From Cellulosimicrobium sp. ES-005 (lineage in GTDB: Bacteria > Actinomycetota > Actinomycetes > Actinomycetales > Cellulomonadaceae), in the NCBI RefSeq assembly GCF_040448685.1, contig NZ_CP159290.1, positions 1,860,001 through 1,924,000 of the forward strand: a DNA stretch of 64,000 nucleotides, read 5' to 3'. Under the pieces are notes generated by a model. It was not told where the DNA came from and searched no databases. It saw only the letters and a list, made by a program, of their open reading frames with translations. Positions 17,687 through 26,537 of the stretch are shown here, piece after piece. How positions within the stretch are numbered: the stretch's first letter is position 1; the number at the start of each line of letters is the position of its first letter. Made by a program: the position numbers and the translations under genes.

Positions 17687-18429
17687 CCTCGCGCGAGGCG
17701 TGCCGCGTCCCGGCGGTACAGCGCCGCGTGGTCGTGGAGGTCCGGCCGAGCGGTGTCCCGGGCGTGCGCGTCCGTCCAGCCGGCGAGGTCGAGGAGACGG
17801 TCGTGCATCGTCGACAGCACGTCGTCGGGACGAGGCGCGCGGTCGTGGCCGTAGCCGACGAGCAGCTCGGCGAGCCGCTCCTCGGGCGCGAGCCCGGGCG
17901 GGGCCGGCATGTCCTCGCACCAGCCGCACAACCGGTAGGCGAGATAGGCGACGTCCCAGACCCGGGGCCCTGGCGACGCCATGTCGACGTCGATGAACCC
18001 GACGAGGGCGCCGCCCGCGCGGACCATGTTGTACGGCGCGGCGTCGTTGAGGCACACGACCTCCGCCGGCTCGCGCACGGGTGAGCGCCACACCGCCCCG
18101 GCGAGCGCGAAGCCGACGGTCGCGTCGTGCCACGCCCGCAGCATCGCGCCCGACTGGCGGAGCGTCGCGCGGTCCCAGAGCCAGTCCGGGAGCGGCCAGC
18201 CGCCGACCTCGCCCTCGGTCCAGGTCAGCACCTCGCGCCCGGCCGCGTCGCGGCCGAGCGGCGCGGGGGCCACGGAGACCCCCTGGGCGCGGACCCAGGC
18301 GAGGAGCGCGTGGACCGTCGGCGTCCACGGACCGGCCGTCCGCCGCACGGTGTCGCCGACGCGCACCACGGCGTTGACGTTCCCTCCGGTCAGCGGGACC
18401 TCGACCTGGTCGTCGTCGTGAGCGTGCAC
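17683..18429 (-). CDS. APH-fold phosphotransferase (kinase-like) protein
   Basis: Aminoglycoside-phosphotransferase-fold protein (248 aa) resembling a group of actinobacterial 'phosphotransferases' of unknown substrate. The catalytic loop reads VCLNDAAPYNMV: the catalytic Asp and the metal-binding Asn are kept, but the usual His of the H-[GN]-D motif is Leu. The metal Asp is seen in GFIDVDMASPGPRVWDVAYL. Start GTG 18429 follows GATGAT six bases upstream on the minus strand. The gene ends inside the stop of the HAD hydrolase and is divergent from the protease at 18498. It is probably active but could be a weak or altered enzyme; antibiotic resistance should not be inferred. Confidence 0.82.
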   Translation of the reverse strand: MHAHDDDQVEVPLTGGNVNAVVRVGDTVRRTAGPWTPTVHALLAWVRAQGVSVAPAPLGRDAAGREVLTWTEGEVGGWPLPDWLWDRATLRQSGAMLRAWHDATVGFALAGAVWRSPVREPAEVVCLNDAAPYNMVRAGGALVGFIDVDMASPGPRVWDVAYLAYRLCGWCEDMPAPPGLAPEERLAELLVGYGHDRAPRPDDVLSTMHDRLLDLAGWTDAHARDTARPDLHDHAALYRRDAARLARG

Positions 18430-18497
18430 GGCCCGATCATCGCACCCGCCGCTCGCCCGACGTCCGGGTCGGCGCGCGGAACGCATAGGCTCTCCGG

Positions 18498-19676
18498 GTG
18501 GACGGACCCCAGCCCAGCGCCCCCCGCACGCCCGCACCGGTCGGCCCGCGCACGAAGGGCTGGGTCATCGGCCGCATCGTCGGCGCACCGGTCATCCTCA
18601 CGCCGTCGTGGTTCCTCGCCGCCGCGATCCTCACCCTGCTGTTCGTCCCCACGGTGCGCCGGCTCGCGCCGCACCTGGGCAACGAGGTGTACCTCGTGTC
18701 GTTCGCGTTCGTGCTCCTGCTGTTCGCCTCCGTGTTCCTGCACGAGGTGGCGCACGCGCTCGTCGCGCGGGCCCGCGGGCAGCACGTCACCGAGCTCGCC
18801 GTCACGCTGTGGGGCGGGCACACCGCGTACTCGGGGACGTCCGCCCGCCCGCTCGACGGCTTCCTCATCTCCGTGGTCGGGCCGCTGACCAACCTGGCGC
18901 TCGCGGTCGTGTTCTGGGTGACGTTCCAGGCGCAGCCGACGTTCTCCGTGCCCGCGCTGCTCCTCTACGCCGGGGCGTTCTCCAACGCGTTCGTCGGGTT
19001 CTTCAACCTCCTGCCGGGGCTGCCGCTCGACGGCGGGCAGATCCTCGAGTCGGCCGTGTGGGCCGCGACGGGCTCGCGCACCCGCGGCACGGTCGCGGCG
19101 GGCTGGGTCGGGCGCGCGGTCGCCGTCGGCGTCGTCGCGTGGGCCCTCGTCTGGCCGCTGACGCTCGGCCGCCAGCCCGACCTCTGGACCGTCGCGTGGG
19201 CGGCGCTCATCGGTGCGTTCCTCTGGAGCGGTGCCGGGCAGGCGATCGCCGCGGGACGTGCGCGCGAGGCGGTCTCGGGGCTCTCCGTGCGCGGCCTCGC
19301 ACGGCCCGCGGTCGCCGTGCCCTCCACGGCGACGGTCGGGGCGGTGGGGCGGTCGGTGGCGCTCGCGGGCGGGCCGCACGTCCTCGCGGTGCTCGTCGAC
19401 GGGGCGGGGCTGCCCTTGGGGTACGCAGACCCCACGGCCGCCGCCGCCGTGCCGCCGGACGCCGCCGAGACCACGCCCGTGGGGGCCGTCGCCGTGCCGC
19501 TGCCCCCGGGGGCGACGATCGACGCGCACCTCCAGGGCCAGGACATGCTCGCCGCGCTGGCGCGCGTCGGGCGCGAGGCCGCCGTCGTCGTCGTGACCGA
19601 CGGCGGCCGCGTCGTCGGGGCGCTCGAGGTCGCGCGGGTCGTGGCGGCGCTGCGGGACGCGCAGCGCGGTCGCTGA
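18498..19676 (+). CDS. Site-2-type intramembrane metalloprotease (M50)
   Basis: Polytopic zinc protease (392 aa) of the M50 family. The zinc site HEVAH is at residues 82-86 inside a transmembrane helix, and the third ligand is Asp178 in FNLLPGLPLDGGQ. About six hydrophobic segments cover residues 30-245. After residue ~255 there is a soluble C-terminal domain that looks like a divergent CBS pair (for example HVLAVLVDGAGLPLGYAD and AVVVVTDGGRVVGALEVAR), as in Rip3-type proteases of mycobacteria. The substrate, likely a membrane-bound regulator such as an anti-sigma factor, is unknown, and none is encoded beside it. Leaderless GTG 18498 after TAGGCT (18486-18491). Directly upstream of trmI. Confidence 0.91.
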   Translation: MDGPQPSAPRTPAPVGPRTKGWVIGRIVGAPVILTPSWFLAAAILTLLFVPTVRRLAPHLGNEVYLVSFAFVLLLFASVFLHEVAHALVARARGQHVTELAVTLWGGHTAYSGTSARPLDGFLISVVGPLTNLALAVVFWVTFQAQPTFSVPALLLYAGAFSNAFVGFFNLLPGLPLDGGQILESAVWAATGSRTRGTVAAGWVGRAVAVGVVAWALVWPLTLGRQPDLWTVAWAALIGAFLWSGAGQAIAAGRAREAVSGLSVRGLARPAVAVPSTATVGAVGRSVALAGGPHVLAVLVDGAGLPLGYADPTAAAAVPPDAAETTPVGAVAVPLPPGATIDAHLQGQDMLAALARVGREAAVVVVTDGGRVVGALEVARVVAALRDAQRGR

Positions 19677-19704
19677 CCGCGTCTGGCCCGTAGGATGGTC
19701 GCCC

Positions 19705-20847
19705 GTGACCTCCGAGCCCGCCGCCACGCCCGGCCCCCAGACGACGCCCTCCGGACCGGAGGACACCGCCGCGCCCGCGGCGGACGCACCGGACCGCCCC
19801 GGCGCGACGGGCGCCGACGAGCGCCGCGGTCCCCTGCGCGTGGGGGACAAGGTCCAGCTCACCGACCCGCGCGGGCGCCTGCACACCATCACCCTCGCGC
19901 CGGGCGCGACGTTCCACACGCACAAGGGCTACCTGCGGCACGACGACCTCATCGGGCAGCCCGAGGGGAGCGTCGTCCGCAACACGGCCGAGATCGAGTA
20001 CCTCGCGCTGCGCCCGCTGCTCGCGGACTACGTGCTGTCCATGCCGCGCGGTGCCGCGGTCGTCTACCCCAAGGACGCGGGGCAGATCGTCGCGATGGCG
20101 GACATCTTCCCCGGCGCGCGCGTCGTCGAGGCGGGCGTCGGATCGGGCGCGCTGACGATGTCGCTCCTGCGTGCGGTCGGCGACGCGGGCGAGCTGCACT
20201 CGATCGAGCGTCGCGAGGACTTCGCGGCCATCGCGCGCGGCAACGTCGAGACCTTCTTCGGCGGCGCGCACCCCGCCTGGACGCTCTCCGTGGGCGACCT
20301 CGCCGACGTGCTGCCGACCGTCACCGAGGACGGCACGGTCGACCGCGTCGTCCTCGACATGCTCGCGCCGTGGGAGAACCTCGACGTCGTCGCCCGTGCG
20401 CTCGTCCCCGGCGGCGTGCTGGTGTGCTACGTCGCCACGACGACCCAGCTCTCGCGCCTCGCGGAGGACCTGCGCGCCGACGGGCGCTACGCCGAGCCGG
20501 TCGCGTGGGAGTCCATGGTGCGGGGCTGGCACCTGGAGGGCCTCGCGGTGCGCCCGCAGCACCGGATGATCGGGCACACGGGCTTCCTGCTCACCGCGCG
20601 CCGTCTGGCCGACGGCGTCGCGCCGCCGGAGCGCAAGCGCCGCCCGGCCAAGGGCGCCTACCCGACCGACGCCGAGCAGTGGTCGCCCGAGGAGCTCGGT
20701 GAGCGTCCGGTGTCGGAGAAGAAGATCCGTCGCGTGCGTCGCGACGTCGGACAGGGGCCGGAGCAGCCCGAGGCCAGCGGCGCGGAGCAGGTCCCCGGCC
20801 ACGACGCCGAGCCGGGCGAGCACCCGGCCGAGGTGTCGGGGCCGTGA
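19705..20847 (+). CDS. trmI: tRNA (adenine-58-N1)-methyltransferase TrmI
   Basis: S-adenosylmethionine-dependent enzyme that methylates A58 in the T-loop of tRNAs, homologous to M. tuberculosis Rv2118c. Of 380 residues, the central part holds the N-terminal RNA-binding beta domain (GPLRVGDKVQLTDPRGRLHT...FHTHKGYLRHDDLIG), the SAM site VVEAGVGSGALTMSLLRA, and the catalytic-region motif VLDMLAPWE. Both ends carry family-atypical low-complexity tails: ~45 residues rich in Pro/Ala at the front and ~60 Glu/Pro-rich residues at the end after a basic KRRPAKGAYP stretch. GTG 19705 follows TAGGAT (19691-19696). As in mycobacteria, it lies next to the proteasomal ATPase gene. Confidence 0.95.
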   Translation: MTSEPAATPGPQTTPSGPEDTAAPAADAPDRPGATGADERRGPLRVGDKVQLTDPRGRLHTITLAPGATFHTHKGYLRHDDLIGQPEGSVVRNTAEIEYLALRPLLADYVLSMPRGAAVVYPKDAGQIVAMADIFPGARVVEAGVGSGALTMSLLRAVGDAGELHSIERREDFAAIARGNVETFFGGAHPAWTLSVGDLADVLPTVTEDGTVDRVVLDMLAPWENLDVVARALVPGGVLVCYVATTTQLSRLAEDLRADGRYAEPVAWESMVRGWHLEGLAVRPQHRMIGHTGFLLTARRLADGVAPPERKRRPAKGAYPTDAEQWSPEELGERPVSEKKIRRVRRDVGQGPEQPEASGAEQVPGHDAEPGEHPAEVSGP

Positions 20848-20919
20848 CGGTCCGGTAACGATCGGGACCCGGTCGTCTCACCCTGGGTGTCGTCGGTGTG
20901 CTCGGGCGAGAATTGTGCC

Positions 20920-20925
20920 TAAGGT
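20920..20925 (+). promoter_or_regulatory. -10 box of the proteasomal ATPase gene
   Basis: TAAGGT at 20920-20925 in a locally AT-richer stretch (AGAATTGTGCC precedes it). Transcription would start near 20932, leaving a ~98-base leader with ribosome site GAGAGGGGA before ATG 21030. No clear -35. Confidence 0.45.
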
Positions 20926-21029
20926 CGTCACCCGACCGCCGGACGGTGGTCGGCACGGGTCCTCCCGCGGGTCCGTCGTCCGCCGTCCACCACGCGGTCG
21001 GGCGAGCCGCCGGCGAGAGGGGACACCCC

Positions 21030-22688
21030 ATGAGCGAGACATTCGGCCGTAGCGACGAGGCCCCGCAGAGCAGCGCGCGCGAGCTCGCGCTGCTGTCCGC
21101 GAAGAACGAGAGGCTCGCCGAGGCCCTCCGGGCCGCGCGCGACCAGATCCTCGACCTCAAGCGGCAGATCGACGACCTCGCCAAGCCCCCCGGCACGTAC
21201 GCGGTGTTCCTCGCCGCGCACCCGGACGGGTCGGTCGACGTGTCCGCCGCCGGGCGCAAGATGCACGTCGGGGCGAGCCCGAGCCTCGACGTGGAGCGGC
21301 TGCGCCCCGGCCAGGAGGTCAAGCTCAACGAGGCGATGACCGTCGTCGCGGCCGGCGGGTACGAGCGCACGGGCGAGATCGTCACCGCCAAGGAGATCCT
21401 CGACGCCGACCGCGTGCTCGTCGTGGGGCGCGCCGACGAGGAGCGCGTCGTGCGCCTCGCGGGCTCGGTCGCGCACGCGTCGCTCCGCGTCGGCGACTCG
21501 CTGACCATCGACACGCGCAGCGGGTTCGTGTTCGAGGTGATCCCCAAGTCCGAGGTCGAGGAGCTCGTCCTCGAGGAGGTCCCGGACATCGAGTACGAGG
21601 ACATCGGCGGCCTCGGCCCGCAGATCGAGCAGATCCGCGACGCCGTCGAGCTGCCGTTCACGCACCCCGACCTGTTCCGTGAGCACGGGCTGCACCCGCC
21701 CAAGGGCGTCCTCCTGTACGGCCCGCCCGGGTGCGGCAAGACGCTCATCGCCAAGGCCGTCGCGAACTCGCTCGCGCACACCGTCGCGCGGGCGCGAGGG
21801 GAGCAGGTCGAGGCCGGGTCGGGCGCGGCGCGCAGCTACTTCCTCAACGTCAAGGGTCCCGAGCTCCTCAACAAGTACGTGGGCGAGACCGAGCGGCACA
21901 TCCGCCTGATCTTCGCCCGCGCCCGGGAGAAGGCGTCCCAGGGCACCCCGGTCGTCGTGTTCTTCGACGAGATGGAGTCGCTGTTCCGCACGCGCGGCAC
22001 CGGTCTGTCGTCCGACGTCGAGACGACGATCGTGCCCCAGCTCCTCGCCGAGATCGACGGCGTCGAGCGGCTCGACAACGTCATCGTCATCGGCGCGTCG
22101 AACCGCGAGGACATGATCGACCCCGCGATCCTGCGGCCCGGTCGCCTCGACGTGAAGATCAAGATCGAGCGGCCGGACGCCGAGGGCGCCAAGGAGATCT
22201 TCGCCAAGTACCTCACCGAGGACCTGCCGATCCACGCCGCGGACCTCGCCGAGCACGGCGGCAACCAGCGCGAGGCGCTCGACGCGATGATCCGGTCGGT
22301 GGTCGAGCGGATGTACTCCGAGGAGGACGAGAACCAGTTCCTCGAGGTCACTTACGCGAGCGGCGACAAGGAGGTCCTCTACTTCAAGGACTTCAACTCG
22401 GGCGCGATGATCCAGAACGTCGTCGACCGGGCCAAGAAGTCCGCGATCAAGGACTTCCTCGCCACGGGCCAGCGCGGCATCCGCGTCGACCACCTGCTCG
22501 CCGCGTGCGTGGACGAGTTCAAGGAGAACGAGGACCTGCCCAACACGACCAACCCCGACGACTGGGCGCGCATCAGCGGCAAGAAGGGCGAGCGCATCGT
22601 CTTCATCCGCACGATCGTCCAGAAGAAGGGCGAGGGCGGCTCCCCGCGCACCATCGACACGGTCACCAACACCGGCCAGTACCTGTAG
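21030..22688 (+). CDS. arc: Proteasome-associated AAA+ ATPase ARC/Mpa
   Basis: Hexameric unfoldase that recognises pupylated proteins and threads them into the 20S proteasome (552 aa). Domains in order: an N-terminal coiled coil (residues ~15-52, which binds Pup), tandem OB folds (~55-175), and the AAA+ domain with Walker A GPPGCGKT (231-238) and Walker B FFDEME (311-316). The AAA region also has the pore-loop and the sensor/second-region stretch [19 protein letters not shown]. The C-terminus ends GQYL, the penultimate-Tyr motif that docks onto the alpha ring of the proteasome. Start ATG 21030 has a good ribosome site; an upstream in-frame GTG at 20898 precedes the predicted promoter. Called mpa in mycobacteria. 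Confidence 0.98.
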   Translation: MSETFGRSDEAPQSSARELALLSAKNERLAEALRAARDQILDLKRQIDDLAKPPGTYAVFLAAHPDGSVDVSAAGRKMHVGASPSLDVERLRPGQEVKLNEAMTVVAAGGYERTGEIVTAKEILDADRVLVVGRADEERVVRLAGSVAHASLRVGDSLTIDTRSGFVFEVIPKSEVEELVLEEVPDIEYEDIGGLGPQIEQIRDAVELPFTHPDLFREHGLHPPKGVLLYGPPGCGKTLIAKAVANSLAHTVARARGEQVEAGSGAARSYFLNVKGPELLNKYVGETERHIRLIFARAREKASQGTPVVVFFDEMESLFRTRGTGLSSDVETTIVPQLLAEIDGVERLDNVIVIGASNREDMIDPAILRPGRLDVKIKIERPDAEGAKEIFAKYLTEDLPIHAADLAEHGGNQREALDAMIRSVVERMYSEEDENQFLEVTYASGDKEVLYFKDFNSGAMIQNVVDRAKKSAIKDFLATGQRGIRVDHLLAACVDEFKENEDLPNTTNPDDWARISGKKGERIVFIRTIVQKKGEGGSPRTIDTVTNTGQYL

Positions 22689-22839
22689 GACCGCCCGACC
22701 GACACCCCCAGACCCTGTCGGGTCGGCGACCTGCTCGCGCGGGCCGTCGCACCGGCGGGGTCTCGCCGCTGCGTGGGAGGGGGCCGTCGTCGGTGGACAC
22801 GGTCCGCGCGCCGTCGGAGGACCGACATAGGGTGAGCGC

Positions 22840-24495
22840 GTGAGCGTGCGACGGGTCATGGGGATCGAGACCGAGTACGGCGTCCTGCAGCCGGGGAAGC
22901 CGATGGCGAACCCGATGCTCCTGTCGAGCCAGGTCGTCACGACCTACCGGGCGCTCGCCGCGCGGAGCGACGGCGCCCGCGGCCGGGCCCGGTGGGACTA
23001 CGACGACGAGGACCCGCTGCAGGACGCACGGGGGTTCCACGTGCCGCGCGCGTCGGCGCACCCGTCGCTGCTCACCGACGACCCGACCCGGCCCGCGCCC
23101 TCGGGGCCCGTGGCGGAGCCCGCCGGGGGCGGGGCGGCCGAGGGCTCGCTCCAGGAGGTCGCACGGCCGACGACGGAGGAGTACGACGACCCGAGCGCCG
23201 CGAACGTCATCCTCACGAACGGTGCCCGGCTGTACGTCGACCACGCGCACCCGGAGTACTCCTCGCCCGAGGTCACGGTGCCGCACGACGTCGTGTGCTG
23301 GGACGTGGCGGGGGAGCGCGTCATGCTCGCGGCGTCGCGCGAGCTGGACCAGGTGCCCGGCGGGTCCGTCGTGCTCTACAAGAACAACGTCGACGGCAAG
23401 GGTGCGAGCTACGGCACGCACGAGAACTTCCTCGTGGACCGCGACGTCCCGTTCGGGGTGCTCGTGGAGATGCTCACGCCGTTCCTCGTGACCCGGCAGG
23501 TGTTCGCCGGCTCGGGGCGCGTCGGCCTCGGCCCCGCGGGCGAGGAGCACGGGTTCCAGATCTCCCAGCGCGCGGACTACGTCGAGGCGGAGGTCGGGCT
23601 GGAGACGACGCTGCGCCGCCCGATCGTCAACACGCGCGACGAGCCGCACGCCGACCGGCAGCGCTGGCGCCGGCTGCACCTCATCATCGGCGACGCGAAC
23701 ATGCTCGAGACCGCGACCTACCTCAAGACGGGGACGACGTCGCTCGTGCTGTTCGTCGTCGAGCACCTGGAGGAGCTGGGGCCGCAGGTGCGGTCGCGGC
23801 TCGCGGGCCTGCGGCTGGCGGACCCGGTGGCCGACGTGCAGCGGGTCAGCCGCGACCTGGACCTCACGCGTCGGCTCACCCTCGCCGACGGGCGCGAGCT
23901 GACGGCGCTGGAGGTCCAGCGCGAGTACCTCGACGTGGCGACGCAGGCGGCGGAGCTGCTCGCCGGCACCGACGGCGTCGACGCGCCCACGCGCGACGTG
24001 CTCGCGCGATGGGCCTCCGTGCTCGAGCGCCTGAGGACGGACCGCGCCGCGTGCGCGCGCGACGTCGAGTGGGTCGCCAAGCTGCGGCTCCTCGACCGGC
24101 TGCGGGAACGCGACGGGATCGACTGGGGCCACCCGCGGCTCGCGGCGATGGACCTCCAGTGGTCGGACGTGCGCCCGGAGCGCGGCATCTACCACCGGCT
24201 CCTCGCGGCGGGCGCGGTCGACCGGGTCGTCACCGAGCGCGAGGTCGGCGCCGCCGTGCACCACGCCCCGGAGGACACGCGCGCGTACTTCCGCGGCGAG
24301 GTGATGGCCCGCTACGGCGACCAGGTCTCGGCCGCGAGCTGGGACTCGGTGATCTTCGACGTCCAGGGGGCACCGTCGCTCCAGCGGGTCCCGATGATGG
24401 ACCCGCTGCGAGGGACGCGCGCGCACATCGGCGCGCTGCTCGACGCGAGCCCGGACGCGGCGGCGCTCCTGGCGGGTCTGGCAGGCCCGTCGTGA
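22840..24495 (+). CDS. dop: Depupylase / Pup deamidase Dop
   Basis: Glutamine-synthetase-fold enzyme that removes Pup from substrates and, where needed, deamidates the Pup C-terminal Gln (551 aa, somewhat longer than the usual ~500). ATP-site motif MGIETEYGV at residues 7-15; catalytic-region LYVDHAHPEYSSPE with the Asp at 134; conserved GASYGTHENFLVDRDVPFG and [11 protein letters not shown]. The segment between residues ~45 and 118, where the regulatory 'Dop-loop' is expected, is enlarged and Gly/Ala/Pro-rich. Leaderless GTG 22840 after TAGGGT (22828-22833), so it can be expressed apart from arc. Pup here already ends in Glu, so deamidation is presumably redundant. Confidence 0.97.
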   Translation: MSVRRVMGIETEYGVLQPGKPMANPMLLSSQVVTTYRALAARSDGARGRARWDYDDEDPLQDARGFHVPRASAHPSLLTDDPTRPAPSGPVAEPAGGGAAEGSLQEVARPTTEEYDDPSAANVILTNGARLYVDHAHPEYSSPEVTVPHDVVCWDVAGERVMLAASRELDQVPGGSVVLYKNNVDGKGASYGTHENFLVDRDVPFGVLVEMLTPFLVTRQVFAGSGRVGLGPAGEEHGFQISQRADYVEAEVGLETTLRRPIVNTRDEPHADRQRWRRLHLIIGDANMLETATYLKTGTTSLVLFVVEHLEELGPQVRSRLAGLRLADPVADVQRVSRDLDLTRRLTLADGRELTALEVQREYLDVATQAAELLAGTDGVDAPTRDVLARWASVLERLRTDRAACARDVEWVAKLRLLDRLRERDGIDWGHPRLAAMDLQWSDVRPERGIYHRLLAAGAVDRVVTEREVGAAVHHAPEDTRAYFRGEVMARYGDQVSAASWDSVIFDVQGAPSLQRVPMMDPLRGTRAHIGALLDASPDAAALLAGLAGPS

Positions 24496-24506
24496 GCGGC
24501 GGCGAC

Positions 24507-24553
24507 TAGGCTGGACGTACGACGGCGCCCCGCCCCTCGCGGAACGGGCGCCG
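24507..24553 (+). promoter_or_regulatory. pup promoter -10 and 5' leader hairpin
   Basis: TAGGCT (24507-24512) lies just after the dop stop. Near the predicted transcript start, CGGCGCCC (24523-24530) can pair with GGGCGCCG (24546-24553) around a 15-base loop, at the 5' end of a ~130-base leader. It suggests a separate pup-prcBA-pafA promoter; a role of the hairpin in stability or control is inference. Confidence 0.45.
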
Positions 24554-24647
24554 CGTGCGAGCAGGGCCGGGAAGGGCGCGAGCCCCGACCGGGTTGGAAC
24601 GGACAGAGCGTCGGCGCGGCACCGGGCCGACGGACGAGGAGGCAGCC

Positions 24648-24848
24648 ATGGCGGGTACCGAACGCACCCACGCGTCGCACGAGGACCGGCGTCCCGACGA
24701 CGAGCCCGAGGGCCCCGAGGTCCCGGTCGCGCCGCAGGCGCAGTCGCGCGACGCGGAGGTCGACGCGCTCCTCGAGGAGATCGACGAGGTGCTGGAGACG
24801 AACGCGGAGTCCTTCGTCCGGGGCTTCGTCCAGAAGGGCGGCGAGTAG
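24648..24848 (+). CDS. pup: Prokaryotic ubiquitin-like protein Pup
   Basis: A 66-residue intrinsically disordered tag that is attached through its C-terminal Glu to lysines of proteins destined for the proteasome. The N-terminal half is charged and low in hydrophobics; residues ~34-62 ([20 protein letters not shown]) form the helix that binds the ATPase coiled coil, followed by the conserved [13 protein letters not shown]. The encoded C-terminus is GGE rather than GGQ, so it is ligation-ready without deamidation. ATG 24648 has the strong site AGGAGG; an upstream in-frame ATG-less extension from 24555 (GTG) lacks family similarity. Second gene of the pup-prcB-prcA-pafA transcription unit. Confidence 0.98.
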   Translation: MAGTERTHASHEDRRPDDEPEGPEVPVAPQAQSRDAEVDALLEEIDEVLETNAESFVRGFVQKGGE

Positions 24849-24867
24849 GAAGGGTGACGGCAACCCG

Positions 24868-25803
24868 ATGAGCACGGACCAGCCAGGGCGTCTGCCCGAC
24901 GCCTTCACGACCCCCGGGTCGTCGTCCTTCCTGGACTTCCTGTCCGGGCACGCCCCCGACCTGCTGCCGTCGCGTCGCGCCGCCGGGCACGCGTCCGGGG
25001 GCGCGGCGCCCGACGCGCCGCACGCGACGACGATCGTGGCGCTCACGTTCGGCGCGGAGGGCGTCGCGGGCGGCGTCGTGATGGCGGGCGACCGTCGCGC
25101 GACGATGGGTTCGATGATCGCGAACCGTGAGATCGAGAAGGTCTTCCCCGCGGACGAGTTCTCGGCGGTCGGGATCGCGGGGACGGCGGGCATCGCGGTC
25201 GAGCTCGTGCGCCTGTTCCAGCTCGAGCTCGAGCACTACGAGAAGATCGAGGGCACCCTGCTCTCGCTGGACGGCAAGGCGAACCGGCTGTCCACGATGA
25301 TCCGGCAGAACCTCGGCCTCGCGATGCAGGGCCTCGCCGTGGTCCCGCTGTTCGCCGGGTTCGACCTCGACCGGGCCACGGGCCGCATCTTCTCCTACGA
25401 CGTGACCGGCGGCCGGTACGAGGAGCGCGCCTACCACTCGGTGGGCTCCGGTTCGGTGTTCGCGCGGAGCTCGCTGAAGAAGCTCTGGCGCACCGAGCTC
25501 GACCGGGACGCGTCCGTGCGCGTGGCGGTCGAGGCCCTGTACGACGCGGCGGACGACGACTCCGCCACGGGCGGTCCCGACCCGGTGCGCCGGATCTGGC
25601 CCGTCGTCGCGGTCGTGACCCGGGACGGCTACGAGCGCGTCCCGGACGACGAGCTCGCCGCCGTCGTCGAGCAGATCGTGGCCGAGCGGTCGGGCACGGG
25701 CGTGCCGCGCCGCGGCCCCGCGGCGACGAACGCCGAGTCCGTCCCGCACGACCAGCCGGACGACCTGTCGCAGGGCCCCGCGTCGGGAGGTGACGCCGAG
25801 TGA
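24868..25803 (+). CDS. prcB: 20S proteasome beta subunit (precursor)
   Basis: Catalytic subunit of the bacterial 20S core particle (311 aa). A ~53-residue propeptide ends at PHA, after which the catalytic Thr54 starts the mature chain TTIVALTF; the Asp and Lys of the active site are in AGDRRATMG (Asp75) and REIEKVF (Lys91). Other family stretches are [24 protein letters not shown] and [20 protein letters not shown]. After residue ~275 there is an acidic, Pro/Ala-rich C-terminal tail of ~35 residues. ATG 24868 follows the pup stop by 19 bases. Its stop overlaps the prcA start (GTGA), indicating coupled, equimolar synthesis of beta and alpha rings. Confidence 0.98.
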   Translation: MSTDQPGRLPDAFTTPGSSSFLDFLSGHAPDLLPSRRAAGHASGGAAPDAPHATTIVALTFGAEGVAGGVVMAGDRRATMGSMIANREIEKVFPADEFSAVGIAGTAGIAVELVRLFQLELEHYEKIEGTLLSLDGKANRLSTMIRQNLGLAMQGLAVVPLFAGFDLDRATGRIFSYDVTGGRYEERAYHSVGSGSVFARSSLKKLWRTELDRDASVRVAVEALYDAADDDSATGGPDPVRRIWPVVAVVTRDGYERVPDDELAAVVEQIVAERSGTGVPRRGPAATNAESVPHDQPDDLSQGPASGGDAE

Positions 25804-26531
25804 ACATGCCCTTCTACGTCTCGCCCGAGCAGCTCATGAAGGACCGGGCGGACTTCGCGCGCAAGGGCATCGCGCGCGGCCGGTCCGTCGTGGTCCTCGC
25901 CTACGAGGACGGGATCGCGTTCGCCACGGAGAACCCGTCGCGCGCGCTGCACAAGATCTCGGAGATCTACGACCGCATCGCGTTCGCCGCGGTGGGCAAG
26001 TACAACGAGTTCGAGAACCTGCGGGTCGCGGGGGTGCGCTACGCGGACCTGCGCGGCTACTCGTACGACCGCACCGACGTCAACGCCCGCGGTCTCGCGA
26101 ACGCCTACGCCCAGACCCTGGGCACGGTGTTCACCACGGAGTCCAAGCCGCTCGAGGTCGAGCTCGTCGTCGCGGAGGTCGGCCGCACCGCGGCGCAGGA
26201 CCAGCTCTACCGGATCTCCTACGACGGGTCGGTCGCGGACGAGCAGGGCGTCGTCGTCATGGGCGGGCAGGCCGACCAGCTCGGCCGCGTGCTCCAGGAC
26301 GCGTGGCAGCCGGGTCTGGGGCTGGCCGAGGTCCTGCGCCTCGCCGTGCGCGCGCTCGGGTCGGGCGGCGACGGCGAGGAGGTGCGGACCATCCCGGCCG
26401 CCCAGCTCGAGGTGGCCGTCCTGGACCGCACGCGCCCGCGACGCGCCTTCCGGCGGCTGTCCGGGCAGGCCCTCGAGGACCTGCTCGCGGACGACGCGAC
26501 CGACACCGGTGCCGCGACGGACGAGGGGTAG
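25800..26531 (+). CDS. prcA: 20S proteasome alpha subunit
   Basis: Structural subunit of the outer rings of the 20S proteasome (243 aa). The N-terminus [20 protein letters not shown] is the gate-forming segment plus helix H0, followed by the typical alpha-subunit core ([47 protein letters not shown]). There is no N-terminal nucleophile Thr. The tail after residue ~215 is acidic. Start GTG 25800 overlaps the prcB stop; an ATG two codons later (25806) is a possible alternative and would give a two-residue shorter gate. Followed after six bases by pafA. Confidence 0.97.
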   Translation: MNMPFYVSPEQLMKDRADFARKGIARGRSVVVLAYEDGIAFATENPSRALHKISEIYDRIAFAAVGKYNEFENLRVAGVRYADLRGYSYDRTDVNARGLANAYAQTLGTVFTTESKPLEVELVVAEVGRTAAQDQLYRISYDGSVADEQGVVVMGGQADQLGRVLQDAWQPGLGLAEVLRLAVRALGSGGDGEEVRTIPAAQLEVAVLDRTRPRRAFRRLSGQALEDLLADDATDTGAATDEG

Positions 26532-26537
26532 GACCGC

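Noticed and set aside
20898-21029. Longer N-terminus for ARC/Mpa from GTG 20898
   Set aside because: That codon lies upstream of the predicted -10 box, and the added residues lack similarity; ATG 21030 has a good ribosome site.
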